64,000 nt of DNA from Primorskyibacter flagellatus (GTDB lineage: Bacteria > Pseudomonadota > Alphaproteobacteria > Rhodobacterales > Rhodobacteraceae): NCBI RefSeq assembly GCF_014638275.1, contig NZ_BMFJ01000002.1, positions 558,001 through 622,000 on the forward strand, in the 5' to 3' direction. The number at the start of each line of letters is the position of its first letter. Position 1 is the first letter of the stretch. A program made the position numbers and the translations under genes. This document shows, piece by piece, positions 45,168 to 53,870 of the stretch. The notes beneath the pieces were generated by a model. The model was not told the DNA's origin. It made no database searches and saw only the letters and a list, made by a program, of their open reading frames with translations.

Positions 45168-46091
45168 ATGGTCAAGCTGGTTCTGCTGCACAAGGCGGAC
45201 TCGATCTACGAGGACGAGCCCGACGTCGTCTACGACTTCCCCAGGTCGTACCTGAAGGCGGTAGAGGAGGCCGTCGGCGACTGGGTCGTCTACTACGAGC
45301 CGGTGAAGGCGGGGCCGCGCGGGTACTTCGGCGTCGCCAAGATCTCGCGGGTCATCCCCAAGCCGGGTGTCGAGGGCCGCTTCCTCGCGCTGATCGAGCC
45401 GGGGAGCTTCCTGCCCTTCGACAGCGAGGTCCCGCGCCTTGCGGACGGGCGCCCCCTGGAGGCTTCGCTGACCGAGCCGGACGGCACACCCAAGAAGGGC
45501 GGGTCCGTGCAGCTTGCCGTGCGCCGACTGCCGGAGGCGGACTTCGCGCGGATCGTGAACCTCGGCTTGCCGCAGGAGCTGGAGCGGATCGAGGCGACCC
45601 GCTATGACCCGCAGCTGGCGGAGCTTGCCGAGGGTGCGGAGCTTTTCGAGCGCCCCGTTCTAGAACGCCTGACGCGCCGGCCTTACCGCGAGGTCGCTTT
45701 CCGCCGGAAGGTCCGCGAGGCCTACGGTTACCGCTGTGCCATGTCGGGCCTGCACCTGCGCAACGGCGGTGGCCGGCCCGAAGTTCAGGCAGCCCATATC
45801 CGGCCGGTCGAGCGGCAGGGGAGCGACTCCGTCCGCAATGGCCTCGCCCTGTCGGGAACGCTGCACTGGATGTTCGACCGTGGCCTGATCTCCGTCGCCG
45901 ACGACTGCGAGACCATCCTCGTCTCGCGCAACAAGGTCCCGGGCGATGTGGTCGGCCGGCTGCTGGCGCCGGATGGCAAGCTGCTGAAGCCCGAGGACCC
46001 GCGCAACGCACCCCACCCGGAGAACCTGCGCTGGCACAGGGAGAACGTCTTCGGGCAGGTTGTAAGCGGCGAGACCCTGGACTGGGGCTGA
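45168..46091 (+). CDS. HNH endonuclease with PUA/EVE-like N-terminal region
   Basis: A 307-residue protein. The C-terminal HNH_2-type nuclease core is visible: YGYRCAMSGLHLR, QAAHIRPVE, RNGLALSGTLHWMFDRGLISV. The N-terminal approximately 110 residues (YDFPRSYLKAVEEAVGDWVVYYEPVK, GYFGVAKISRVIP, LIEPGSFLPFD) look like a PUA/EVE/ASCH-type reader domain, of the sort that recognises modified bases in type IV restriction enzymes; this is a resemblance by eye. I see no partner methylase. The preceding 190 bases lack genes. Acquired defence DNA is possible. Confidence 0.82.
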   Translation: MVKLVLLHKADSIYEDEPDVVYDFPRSYLKAVEEAVGDWVVYYEPVKAGPRGYFGVAKISRVIPKPGVEGRFLALIEPGSFLPFDSEVPRLADGRPLEASLTEPDGTPKKGGSVQLAVRRLPEADFARIVNLGLPQELERIEATRYDPQLAELAEGAELFERPVLERLTRRPYREVAFRRKVREAYGYRCAMSGLHLRNGGGRPEVQAAHIRPVERQGSDSVRNGLALSGTLHWMFDRGLISVADDCETILVSRNKVPGDVVGRLLAPDGKLLKPEDPRNAPHPENLRWHRENVFGQVVSGETLDWG

Positions 46092-46138
46092 GGCAGCAAG
46101 GGGCCGCCCCCCTGCACCTCGTTTCGTCAAACGAAGAA

Positions 46139-46164
46139 GGGGCGCGACCTCTCGGTCACGCCCC
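46139..46164 (-). terminator. Terminator of the xseB-ispA-dxs transcript
   Basis: An 11-base-pair stem (GGGGCGTGACC / GGTCGCGCCCC, one mismatch, 4-base loop) on the minus strand, about 90 bases after the dxs stop and followed by TTCTTCGTTT. It could also stop the convergent HNH gene on the plus strand. Confidence 0.7.
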
Positions 46165-46201
46165 ATGTCAGACGTCCGCAGCGCCATCACACCCGCGCTC
46201 A

Positions 46202-46251
46202 GCCCCCGTCGCGTGCCGCGACTCCCCCGGAGTATTTCCGGCAAGATGAAG
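46202..46251 (-). repeat. Dispersed 3'-UTR element, copy 3 (after dxs)
   Basis: On the minus strand, CTTCATCTTGCCGGAAATA, CTCC, a G-run, then GTCGCG-TGC-CGCGAC and another G-run. It starts 4 bases after the dxs stop, in the sense direction, and precedes the hairpin terminator at 46139-46164. Confidence 0.65.
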
Positions 46252-46254
46252 GAT

Positions 46255-48180
46255 TCAGGCCTTGCGCTTGACCTGCGCCACCCCGAGCACCTCGAGCACC
46301 TTCGCCTCGATATCAGGCGCGTTCATCGCCGCCGTCGCATACATGTCCTCGGGTGTGGACTGGTCAATGAACACGTCCGGCAGCACCATGGAACGGTACT
46401 TGAGCCCGTGGTCGAACACGCCCTCCTCCGCCAGCAGCTGCGCAACGTGAGAGCCGAAGCCGCCGACCGCACCCTCCTCGATCGTGATGAGCGCCTCGTG
46501 ATCGCGGGCAAGCCGCAGGATCAGGTCGCGGTCCAGCGGCTTGGCGAAACGGGCGTCCGCCACCGTCGGCGTGATCCCCCGCGCGTCCAGCGCCTCGCAG
46601 GCCGTCATGACCTCTGACAGGCGCGTCCCGAACGAGAGGATGGCGACGCGCGCCCCCTCCCGGATCAGGCGGCCGCGGCCGATTTCAAGAACCTCGCCCT
46701 TCGCGGGCAGTTCCACGCCCACACCCTCTCCGCGCGGATAGCGGAAAGCGATCGGGCCGGAGTCATGGGCGGCGGCGGTGGCGACCATGTGCTTGAGCTC
46801 CGCCTCGTCGGCGGCGGCCATCACCACGAAGCCCGGCAGGTTGGCAAGGTAGGCGACGTCGAAGCTGCCCGCATGGGTCGCCCCGTCCGCCCCGACCAGC
46901 CCGGCGCGGTCCACCGCGAAGCGCACCGGCAGGCGCTGGATGGCCACGTCATGCACCACCTGATCGTAGCCGCGCTGCAGGAAGGTCGAATACATCGCGC
47001 AGAACGGTTTCATCCCGCCCGCCGCCAGCCCGGCAGCGAAGGTCACGCCGTGCTGCTCGGCGATGCCGACGTCGAAACAGCGCGACGGATAGCGTTCCGC
47101 CATCAGGTTCAGCCCGGTCCCGTCCGGCATTGCGGCGGTCACGGCGACGATCTTCGGATCCTCCGCCGCCAGCCGCACCAGTTCCTTCCCGAAGACGGAG
47201 GTGTAGGACGGCGCGTTGGACGGCGCTTTCTTCTGCTCCCCCGACACCACGTCGAACTTGCCCGTCGCATGGCCCCGGTCGATGGCCCGTTCGGCGGGGG
47301 CATAGCCCTTGCCCTTCTTGGTCACCACATGGATCAGCACCGGACCCTGCGCGCGGGCCTTCACGGTGCGCAGCACCGGCAGAAGCTGGCTCATGTCGTG
47401 TCCGTCCAGCGGACCGATATAGGAAAACCCAAGTTCCTCGAACAGCGTCCCGCCGACGGCGAGGCTCTTGAGCATGTCCTTGGCCCGCTTCGCCCCCTCC
47501 TGGAACGGCGGAGGCAGCAGGCTCGCCATGCCCTTGGCCGCCGCCTTCAGCTCCTGGAACGGCGCCCCGGCGTACAGCCGCGAGAGGTAGGACGACAGCG
47601 CCCCGACCGGCGGCGCGATGGACATGTCGTTGTCGTTCAGGATGACGATCAGCCGCTTCTTCAGCGCGCCGGCGTTGTTCATCGCCTCGAATGCCATGCC
47701 CGCGCTCATCGCGCCATCCCCGATCACCGCGATGGCATCGCCGATCCCGTGTTCGGGTGCACCGCCAAGGTCGCGCGCCACGGCGAACCCGAGCGCCGCC
47801 GAGATCGAGGTCGAGGAATGCGCCGCGCCGAACGGGTCATAGGGCGACTCCGACCGCTTGGTAAAGCCCGACAGCCCGCCCTTCTGGCGCAGGGTGCGGA
47901 TGCGGTCGCGCCGCCCGGTGAGGATCTTGTGCGGATAGGTCTGGTGCGACACATCCCAGACGATCCGGTCCTTCGGCGCGTCCCAGATCGCATGCAGCGC
48001 CACGGTCAGTTCCACGACCCCCAGCCCCGCGCCCAGATGCCCGCCGGTTTCCGACACCGCCGAAATCGTCTCCGCCCGCAGTTCATGCGCGACCTGCCGG
48101 AGTTCGGCATCCGAGAACCGTTTCAGGTCGGCGGGCTCCGTCACGCGGTCCAGCAGCGGGGTGTCGGGTCTCTGGCTCAT
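46255..48180 (-). CDS. dxs: 1-deoxy-D-xylulose-5-phosphate synthase
   Basis: A 641-residue thiamine-diphosphate enzyme that joins pyruvate and glyceraldehyde 3-phosphate, the first step of the DXP route and a precursor for PLP synthesis by PdxJ. Marks are [16 protein letters not shown], the ThDP motif [45 protein letters not shown] with the catalytic Glu, and a C-terminal Rossmann-like domain. I chose the ATG at 48180 ([10 protein letters not shown]), 19 bases after ispA. It is last in xseB-ispA-dxs. Confidence 0.96.
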   Translation of the reverse strand: MSQRPDTPLLDRVTEPADLKRFSDAELRQVAHELRAETISAVSETGGHLGAGLGVVELTVALHAIWDAPKDRIVWDVSHQTYPHKILTGRRDRIRTLRQKGGLSGFTKRSESPYDPFGAAHSSTSISAALGFAVARDLGGAPEHGIGDAIAVIGDGAMSAGMAFEAMNNAGALKKRLIVILNDNDMSIAPPVGALSSYLSRLYAGAPFQELKAAAKGMASLLPPPFQEGAKRAKDMLKSLAVGGTLFEELGFSYIGPLDGHDMSQLLPVLRTVKARAQGPVLIHVVTKKGKGYAPAERAIDRGHATGKFDVVSGEQKKAPSNAPSYTSVFGKELVRLAAEDPKIVAVTAAMPDGTGLNLMAERYPSRCFDVGIAEQHGVTFAAGLAAGGMKPFCAMYSTFLQRGYDQVVHDVAIQRLPVRFAVDRAGLVGADGATHAGSFDVAYLANLPGFVVMAAADEAELKHMVATAAAHDSGPIAFRYPRGEGVGVELPAKGEVLEIGRGRLIREGARVAILSFGTRLSEVMTACEALDARGITPTVADARFAKPLDRDLILRLARDHEALITIEEGAVGGFGSHVAQLLAEEGVFDHGLKYRSMVLPDVFIDQSTPEDMYATAAMNAPDIEAKVLEVLGVAQVKRKA

Positions 48181-48199
48181 CCTGCCCTCCTCGGGGCGA

Positions 48200-49060
48200 C
48201 TAGCTTTGGCGCGAGATAACGAAGCGCGCGGCCTGCCGCAAGCAATCCGCCTCCGCACCATGGCCCGAAAGAGCTTCACAGGCGGTTTCCACCAGGCGCG
48301 CGGCCTCTTTCCGTGCACCGTCGAGACCAAGCAGCGACACGAAGGTCGCCTTGCCGGCCTCTCCGTCCTTGCGCAGCCGCTTGCCGGTCTGCGCCTCGTC
48401 TCCCTCAACGTCCAAGATGTCGTCCGCGATCTGGAAGGCAAGGCCAAGCGCGCGGGCATAGGCCCCCATGGCCCCCGTCTCAGCCCCCGCCATCACCGGC
48501 CCGGCCTGCGCCGACCATTCGATCAGCGCGCCGGTCTTCTTGGCCTGCAGTTCGGTGATCTCCGCCAGGGTCAGCGGCACCGCGGCGGTTTCCGCGGCGA
48601 TGTCGAGAGCCTGCCCCTGCACCATCCCCCGCCCCCCGGCAGCCCGTGCCAGCCCGGCGGTCAGCGTCACCACCCTCTCGGCGGGCAGCGCCATATGCGC
48701 GACCAGATCGAACGCCAGCGACTGCAGCGCATCCCCGACCAGAACCGCCGTCGCCTCGTCCCACTTCACATGCACCGTCGGAAGTCCCCGCCGCAGGTCG
48801 TCGTCGTCCATCGCGGGAAGGTCGTCATGCACAAGCGAATAGGCATGCATCGCCTCGATCGCCGCCGCCGCGTCCAGCGCCGGGGCCGACTCCACGCCGT
48901 GCAACGCCGCCCCCTCGCAGACAAGGAATGCCCTCAGCCGCTTTCCCCCGCCGCAGGCATGGCGCATCGCCGCGCCGATTTCTCCGGGCATCGGGGCCAG
49001 AGCGGCGTCCAGCCGGGCAGAGACCGCCGCCGCGACCTCGGCGATCCGCCGGTCGAACAT
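48200..49060 (-). CDS. ispA: Polyprenyl (farnesyl) diphosphate synthase
   Basis: A 286-residue prenyl synthase that condenses IPP with DMAPP/GPP. The first Asp-rich motif is [14 protein letters not shown] and the second is DDILDVEGD, with [11 protein letters not shown] for IPP binding. The residues just before the first motif ([10 protein letters not shown]) fit a farnesyl-length product. The ATG at 49060 lies 1 base after the xseB stop. The xseB-ispA-dxs cluster is common in proteobacteria. Confidence 0.94.
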   Translation of the reverse strand: MFDRRIAEVAAAVSARLDAALAPMPGEIGAAMRHACGGGKRLRAFLVCEGAALHGVESAPALDAAAAIEAMHAYSLVHDDLPAMDDDDLRRGLPTVHVKWDEATAVLVGDALQSLAFDLVAHMALPAERVVTLTAGLARAAGGRGMVQGQALDIAAETAAVPLTLAEITELQAKKTGALIEWSAQAGPVMAGAETGAMGAYARALGLAFQIADDILDVEGDEAQTGKRLRKDGEAGKATFVSLLGLDGARKEAARLVETACEALSGHGAEADCLRQAARFVISRQS

Positions 49061-49061
49061 G

Positions 49062-49307
49062 TCAGAGCCCCGTCGCGGGCCGTGTCCCCGTGGCATTGCC
49101 CTCGGCATCGGCGGTGATCGCCTCGACCTTCTCTTCCGCCGCCTTCAGCCGGTCCTCGCAGCGCTTCTTCAACGCCGCCCCGCGCTCGTAAAGCGCGATG
49201 GAATCCTCCAGCGGCACGTCGCCCCGCTCAAGCTTGCCGACGACCTGCTCAAGTTCCCGCATGGCTTCCTCGAAGGTCATCTCCTCGACGGGTTTCGCAT
49301 CACTCAT
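49062..49307 (-). CDS. xseB: Exodeoxyribonuclease VII small subunit
   Basis: An 81-residue XseB. The family block MTFEEAMRELEQVVGKLERGDVPLEDSIALYERGAALKKRCEDRL is complete and fully helical. It joins XseA, not in this window, in the exonuclease that degrades single-stranded DNA. It is first in the xseB-ispA-dxs run. Confidence 0.95.
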   Translation of the reverse strand: MSDAKPVEEMTFEEAMRELEQVVGKLERGDVPLEDSIALYERGAALKKRCEDRLKAAEEKVEAITADAEGNATGTRPATGL

Positions 49308-49374
49308 GGCTCGCTCCTCGGGCTTCGGGTCGCGCGGACCATAGGCGGAGTCCGGTCGGGGTTCAACGCGCGGT

Positions 49375-50304
49375 TCACCGCGCCCCCGCGGCGATCAGCG
49401 CATCCACATGCGCGGCCGCAGACGCGGCAAGCGCCGGCAGGTTGTACCCGCCCTCGAGGCAGGAGACGACCCGCCCCCCGCAGACCCGCCCCGCCAGCGC
49501 GGCAAGCTCCTGCGTGATCCAACCGAAATCCTCGGTCGACAGGTCGATCGACGCCAGCGGGTCATCCTTGTGCGCGTCGAATCCGGCGGACAGAAACAGC
49601 ATCTCCGGCTCGAACGCCTCGATCAGCGGGATGATCCGGTTGGTCAGGATCTTGCGGTAAAGCCCGCCATCCGTGCCCGCCGACAAGGGAATGTTGGTGA
49701 TCTGCCCGTGTGCCCCGCGCTCGTGCTGCGCCCCGGTCCCGGGATACAGCGGCATCTGGTGGGTCGAGATGAACAGCGCGCGCCCCTCGTCCCACAGCAG
49801 GTCCTGCGTGCCGTTGCCGTGATGCACGTCGAAATCCACGATGGCGACCCGTTTCAGCCCGTGCACCTCCAGCGCATGCCGGGCCGCGACGGCGACGTTG
49901 CCGAACAGGCAGAACCCCATGGGCCGCTCCGTCTCCGCGTGATGGCCCGGCGGACGGCAGGCGACGAAGACATTCGCGGCCTCCCCGCCCATCACCATGT
50001 CCACCGCCCGGACAGCCCCGCCCGCCGCGCGATAGGCGGCCGTCAGCGACCCCGGCGTCATGTAGGTATCCGCATCCAGCTGCAACGTCCCGGTGTCCGG
50101 CGCGGCGGCGTTCAGCGCATCCAGATGCGCCTGCGGATGACACAGCAGCAGCGACGCGTCATCGGCCAGCGGAGCCTCCTTCCGCAGCAGGTCCTTGCCG
50201 TGGAGCGCCTTCAACACCTCGTGCAGGCGGGCGACCTGTTCGGGATGCCCCTCGGGGTTGATATGGCCGTGGCAGTCGGGATGGGTGAGCAGCGCGGTCG
50301 TCAT
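49375..50304 (-). CDS. Histone-deacetylase-like amidohydrolase
   Basis: A 309-residue HDAC-superfamily enzyme. The zinc site and catalytic His pair are visible in CRPPGHHAE, IVDFDVHHGNGTQDLLW (Asp, His, His) and AGFDAHKDDPLASIDL. The substrate-pocket Tyr region is in CLEGGYNLPAL. Bacterial members deacetylate polyamines or other acylated amines, including acetylpolyamines, so a link to the amine gene set at the right end is possible but unproven. It lies 67 bases upstream of xseB in the same direction. Confidence 0.9.
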   Translation of the reverse strand: MTTALLTHPDCHGHINPEGHPEQVARLHEVLKALHGKDLLRKEAPLADDASLLLCHPQAHLDALNAAAPDTGTLQLDADTYMTPGSLTAAYRAAGGAVRAVDMVMGGEAANVFVACRPPGHHAETERPMGFCLFGNVAVAARHALEVHGLKRVAIVDFDVHHGNGTQDLLWDEGRALFISTHQMPLYPGTGAQHERGAHGQITNIPLSAGTDGGLYRKILTNRIIPLIEAFEPEMLFLSAGFDAHKDDPLASIDLSTEDFGWITQELAALAGRVCGGRVVSCLEGGYNLPALAASAAAHVDALIAAGAR

Positions 50305-50316
50305 GAAACCTCCGGG

Positions 50317-51021
50317 TCAGTCATGCACCAGCATATAGCCCTCGCCCCGCACCGTCTGCAAATAGCGCGGCTGCTTCGGATCCGCCTCGATCTTCCGCCG
50401 CAGCCGGGTGATCTGCACGTCCACCGCCCGCTCCTGCGCCTGCCCGTCCGCGCCGCGCCCCAGTTCCTCGACCAGTCGCGTGCGGCTCATCGGCTCTCCG
50501 GGCCGGGCAGAGAAGATGCGCATCAGCTGCACCTCCGTCCCCGTCAGGCGCACCGGATCGGACCCGTGCCACATCTCTCCCCGGTCGATGTCATAGCGCA
50601 CCTGCCCCATGGTCAGAACCTTGGGCGCAACCTTCACCGCCTCGGGCTCCGGCATTCGCCGCAGGATGGCGTTGATCCGCAGCAGCAGCTCCTTCGGCTC
50701 GAACGGCTTGGCGAGGTAGTCGTCCGCCCCCGCCTCCAGCCCCGCGATCCGGTCCTTCGTCTCGTCCCGCGCGGTCAGGAGGAGGATCGGCGTCTGCATC
50801 TCTCCCCGCAGCGATTTCGTCAGGCTCACCCCGTCCTCGCCCGGCATCATGATGTCCAGCACGATCAGGTCGAACTCCAGCCCGCTCAGCAGCCGCCGCG
50901 CATGGCCCGCGTCCCGCGCGGCCGAGATCAGGAATCCGTTCTTCTTCAGGTACCGCGCCAGCAGGTCGCGGATCCTCTCGTCATCGTCGACGATCAGCAG
51001 ATGCGGCGTCGGTTCGGCCAT
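50317..51021 (-). CDS. petR: PetR-type response regulator (OmpR family)
   Basis: A 234-residue response regulator with a receiver domain (LLIVDDDERIRDLL, LIVLDIMMPGEDG with the phospho-Asp, LAKPFEPKELLLRI) and an OmpR winged helix (VQITRLRRKIEADPKQPRYLQTV). It follows a MarR gene by 3 bases. In Rhodobacter capsulatus a MarR-type petP and this type of petR sit together upstream of the bc1 genes petABC. Here the pair is next to ilvE, and no petABC is in the window. No kinase is adjacent. Confidence 0.88.
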   Translation of the reverse strand: MAEPTPHLLIVDDDERIRDLLARYLKKNGFLISAARDAGHARRLLSGLEFDLIVLDIMMPGEDGVSLTKSLRGEMQTPILLLTARDETKDRIAGLEAGADDYLAKPFEPKELLLRINAILRRMPEPEAVKVAPKVLTMGQVRYDIDRGEMWHGSDPVRLTGTEVQLMRIFSARPGEPMSRTRLVEELGRGADGQAQERAVDVQITRLRRKIEADPKQPRYLQTVRGEGYMLVHD

Positions 51022-51024
51022 GGT

Positions 51025-51516
51025 TCAGCCCTCCCGCAGACCTGCATACAGACGGCGCAGCTCAGGATCCATCATCGCCTCAAGGACCTGCCGGAACCCC
51101 GTGACCGCATCCGGCCCCGCCTTGCGGTAGGCTGCGCGCATCCAGGCCCGCTGCGCTTCCGACAGCCGCCCCTCAAGCGCCGCGCCCTCCTCCGTCAGGT
51201 AAAGATGCCGCTCCCGCTTGTCCGCCCGTCCGACCCGGCTTTCCACCAGCCCGTCCTCGATCAGCGTGCGCAGTACCCGGTTCAGCGACTGTTTCGTCAC
51301 CCCGAGGATCGCCAGCAGGCGGTTCACGTTCATCCCCGGCGCCCGCGCGATGAAATGGATCGCCCGGTGATGCGCCCGGCCATAGGCCATGCCTTCAAGG
51401 ATCTGGTCGGGGGCCGAGGTAAACCCGCGATAGGCGAAGAAAACCGCCTCGATCCCCTGCCGCAGCTGTTCGTCGGTCAGGAACAGCAGGCTTTCCCCGG
51501 TATGGACCTCGCTCAT
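51025..51516 (-). CDS. petP: MarR-family regulator, PetP-type
   Basis: A 163-residue MarR protein. The winged helix includes MNVNRLLAILGVTKQSLNRVLRTLIEDGLVE and the wing VGRADKRERHLYLTEEG. The N-terminal dimerisation part (GIEAVFFAYRGFTSAPDQIL) is typical of PetP. I chose the ATG at 51516; a GTG at 51531 is possible. It forms a two-gene unit with the petR gene and is divergent from ilvE. Confidence 0.85.
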   Translation of the reverse strand: MSEVHTGESLLFLTDEQLRQGIEAVFFAYRGFTSAPDQILEGMAYGRAHHRAIHFIARAPGMNVNRLLAILGVTKQSLNRVLRTLIEDGLVESRVGRADKRERHLYLTEEGAALEGRLSEAQRAWMRAAYRKAGPDAVTGFRQVLEAMMDPELRRLYAGLREG

Positions 51517-51568
51517 CGGACACCCGTTCACAAAACGCCTTGGATTTCGTCACATTACGTCAGCCTTG

Positions 51569-51597
51569 TTGACATTCCAAGGACCAACTGTTAGCGA
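51569..51597 (+). promoter_or_regulatory. Possible ilvE promoter
   Basis: A consensus -35 TTGACA at 51569-51574 and a poor -10 TAGCGA at 51592-51597, 17 bases apart, about 72 bases before the chosen ilvE start. The same 153-base region holds the divergent petP promoter. Confidence 0.4.
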
Positions 51598-51669
51598 GTC
51601 GCGGATTTTGGCGCAATTTTATGTCCGATACGGACCAGACACGCGCAACAAATGGAAAAGGTGAAGACG

Positions 51670-52539
51670 ATGGAAGGCGCTTACGACGATCGCGACGGCA
51701 AGATCTGGATGGACGGCAAGCTGGTGGAATGGCGCGATGCCAACGTCCACCTGCTGACCCACGGCCTGCACTACGCCTCCTCGGTGTTCGAGGGTGAGCG
51801 GTGCTACAACGGCAAGATCTTCAAGGGCGTGCAGCACTCCGAGCGTCTGAAGAAATCCGCCCAGTGGCTCGACTTCGAAATCCCCTACACGGTGGAAGAG
51901 ATCGAGAAGGCCAAGTACGACATGCTCGCCGCCAACGGCTGGAAGGACGCCTATGTCCGCGCCGTAGCATGGCGCGGTTCGGGCGAGGACATGGGCGTCT
52001 CCGCCCGCCGCAACCCCGTCCGCCTCGCCATCGCGGGCTGGGAGTGGGGCAACTACTACGGCGACGCCAAGATGAAGGGCGCCAAGCTCGACATCGCCAA
52101 GTGGAAACGCCCCTCCCCGGAAACCATCCCCGTGCACGCCAAGGCCGCCGGTCTCTACATGATCTGCACCATGTCCAAGCACGAGGCCGAGGCCAAGGGC
52201 TGCTCCGACGCGCTGTTCATGGACTACCGCGGCTACGTGGCCGAGGCGACCGGCGCCAACATCTTCTTCGTCAAGGACGGAGAGGTGCACACCCCCAAGC
52301 CCGACTGCTTCCTCAACGGCCTGACCCGCCAGACGGTGATCGGCATGCTTGAAGACAAGCAGATCAAGGTGAACGAGCGTCACATCATGCCGGAAGAACT
52401 GGAAAGCTTCGAACAGTGCTGGCTCACCGGCACCGCCGCCGAGGTCACCCCGGTCGGCCAGATCGGAACCTACAACTTCGAGGTCGGCGCGCTGGCGAAG
52501 GACATGGTGGAAAGCTACGAGAAACTCGTTCGCGCATAA
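51670..52539 (+). CDS. ilvE: Branched-chain amino acid aminotransferase
   Basis: A 289-residue fold-type IV PLP enzyme. YDDRDGKIWMDGKLVEWRDANV, HGLHYASSVFEGERCYNG, and EATGANIFFVKDG are the family marks; the PLP Lys lies in PVHAKAAGLYM. It interconverts branched-chain amino acids and 2-oxoacids. I prefer the ATG at 51670 (MEGAYDDRDG), preceded by GGAAAAGGTG, over the ATG at 51652, which has no ribosome binding site. A strong terminator follows. Confidence 0.93.
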   Translation: MEGAYDDRDGKIWMDGKLVEWRDANVHLLTHGLHYASSVFEGERCYNGKIFKGVQHSERLKKSAQWLDFEIPYTVEEIEKAKYDMLAANGWKDAYVRAVAWRGSGEDMGVSARRNPVRLAIAGWEWGNYYGDAKMKGAKLDIAKWKRPSPETIPVHAKAAGLYMICTMSKHEAEAKGCSDALFMDYRGYVAEATGANIFFVKDGEVHTPKPDCFLNGLTRQTVIGMLEDKQIKVNERHIMPEELESFEQCWLTGTAAEVTPVGQIGTYNFEVGALAKDMVESYEKLVRA

Positions 52540-52559
52540 CCCTCGTCCGCCAGCAGGAA

Positions 52560-52590
52560 AACGGCCGCGTCCCCATGGATCGCGGCCGTT
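52560..52590 (+). terminator. Terminator of ilvE
   Basis: A perfect 10-base-pair stem AACGGCCGCG / CGCGGCCGTT with an 11-base loop, 21 bases after the ilvE stop. The following ACCGTCTTCATCTT is moderately T-rich. Confidence 0.75.
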
Positions 52591-52596
52591 ACCGTC

Positions 52597-52647
52597 TTCA
52601 TCTTGCCGGAAATACTCCGGGGGCCCGGGGGCAGCGCCCCCGCCCGG
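52597..52647 (+). repeat. Dispersed 3'-UTR element, copy 4 (after ilvE)
   Basis: TTCATCTTGCCGGAAATACT, then CC and a G-run, CCCGGGGGCAGCGCCCCC hairpin-forming sequence, and a GC-rich end. It lies in the sense direction after the ilvE terminator and ends 3 bases before the stop of the convergent permease gene. Confidence 0.65.
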
Positions 52648-52650
52648 GCG

Positions 52651-53865
52651 TCAGCCCGGCGACATCCCCCTCAGCCGCTCCGACCGCCGCCGCAGGATCT
52701 CCAGCGTCGCCAGCAGCGCGATGGAAATACACACCAGGATCGTCGCCACGGCGAGGATCGTCGGTGAGATCTGCTCCCTCAGCCCGATGAACATCTGCCA
52801 CGGCAGCGTCTTCTGAGCGGCCGATCCGACGAACAGCACCACCACCACCTCGTCGAACGACGTGATGAAGGCGAACAGCCCGCCCGAGATCACGCCGGGC
52901 AGGATCAGTGGCATCTGCACCCGGAAGAAGGTCGTCACCGGATCCGCCCCCATGTTCGCCGCCGCCCGCGTCAGCGACCGGTCGAACCCGACCAGCGTGG
53001 CCGTCACCGTGATGATGACGAAGGGAATGCCCAGAACCGCATGGGCCAGGATCACCTTCACATATCCGACAAAGCTCTTGGACAGCCCGACCGAATCCTC
53101 GAGGAAATTCCCGAGCGTGGAGTAGAAGAAGAACATCCCCGTGGCCGAGATGATGAGCGGCACGATCATCGGGGAAATCAGCACCGCCATGATCGGCCGC
53201 TTGAACGGCACGTGGCTCTGGCTCAGCCCGATGGCCGCCAGCGTGCCGAGCGAGACCGAGATCACCGTCGCGATCGGCGCGATGATGAGGGAGTTTTTCA
53301 GCGCCAGCTGCCAGTCCGAGGTCTGGAAGAAGTCGCGGTAGTGCTTCAGCGAATAGCCCTCCGGATCCAGCCGCAGCATCTCCGGGGTGAAGGTGAAGAA
53401 ATCCTCCGCGTTGAAGGACAGCGGCAGCACCACGAGGATCGGCGTGATGAGGAAGACGAAGATCGCCCCGCAGATAAACAGGAAGCTGTTCCACCACAGC
53501 GTCTGCCCCGGCGTGTAGTACAGCGGTACCCCGTCGCGGTAGCGCCCCCGCCCGACCCAGTAGGCGAACCAGCCGAGCACCGCGCCGATCAGCGCCCCCC
53601 CGACCGCGCCGCCGAACCCGCCGAAGACCAGCCCGACCAGTGCGAAGGCTCCGATCACCGCCCATCTCCCGACGGCCTTCTTCGGCACCATGGTGTTGAG
53701 CACATAGCCCAGCCCCGCCCCGACCGCCGCGCCCAGCACCAGCCCGATCAGCGGCGCACCGACCACGTTGCCGGTCAGGAACCCGAGGATCAGACCGAAA
53801 CCCCCGACCATCAGCAGCGTGAAGTTCATCGGCGGACGGCCCGTCTTGATCACAAGTTCGCTCAT
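52651..53865 (-). CDS. ABC transporter permease, PotC/YdcV type, with N-terminal membrane extension
   Basis: A 404-residue inner membrane permease. The part from about residue 120 is a normal PotC-type permease, with the ATPase-contacting loop AAANMGADPVTTFFRVQMPLILPG. The first about 115 residues are a Gly-rich hydrophobic extension (GGFGLILGFLTGN, GLVLGAAVGAGLGYVL, FGGFGGAVGGALIGAVLG) that could form four extra membrane helices; ordinary PotC proteins are near 270 residues. It starts 5 bases after the other permease, in the same operon. Confidence 0.9.
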   Translation of the reverse strand: MSELVIKTGRPPMNFTLLMVGGFGLILGFLTGNVVGAPLIGLVLGAAVGAGLGYVLNTMVPKKAVGRWAVIGAFALVGLVFGGFGGAVGGALIGAVLGWFAYWVGRGRYRDGVPLYYTPGQTLWWNSFLFICGAIFVFLITPILVVLPLSFNAEDFFTFTPEMLRLDPEGYSLKHYRDFFQTSDWQLALKNSLIIAPIATVISVSLGTLAAIGLSQSHVPFKRPIMAVLISPMIVPLIISATGMFFFYSTLGNFLEDSVGLSKSFVGYVKVILAHAVLGIPFVIITVTATLVGFDRSLTRAAANMGADPVTTFFRVQMPLILPGVISGGLFAFITSFDEVVVVLFVGSAAQKTLPWQMFIGLREQISPTILAVATILVCISIALLATLEILRRRSERLRGMSPG

Positions 53866-53870
53866 GTCCC

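Noticed and set aside
46765-48219. A 484-codon frame opposite dxs
   Set aside because: Antisense shadow of a conserved gene, low-complexity Arg/His/Gly composition.
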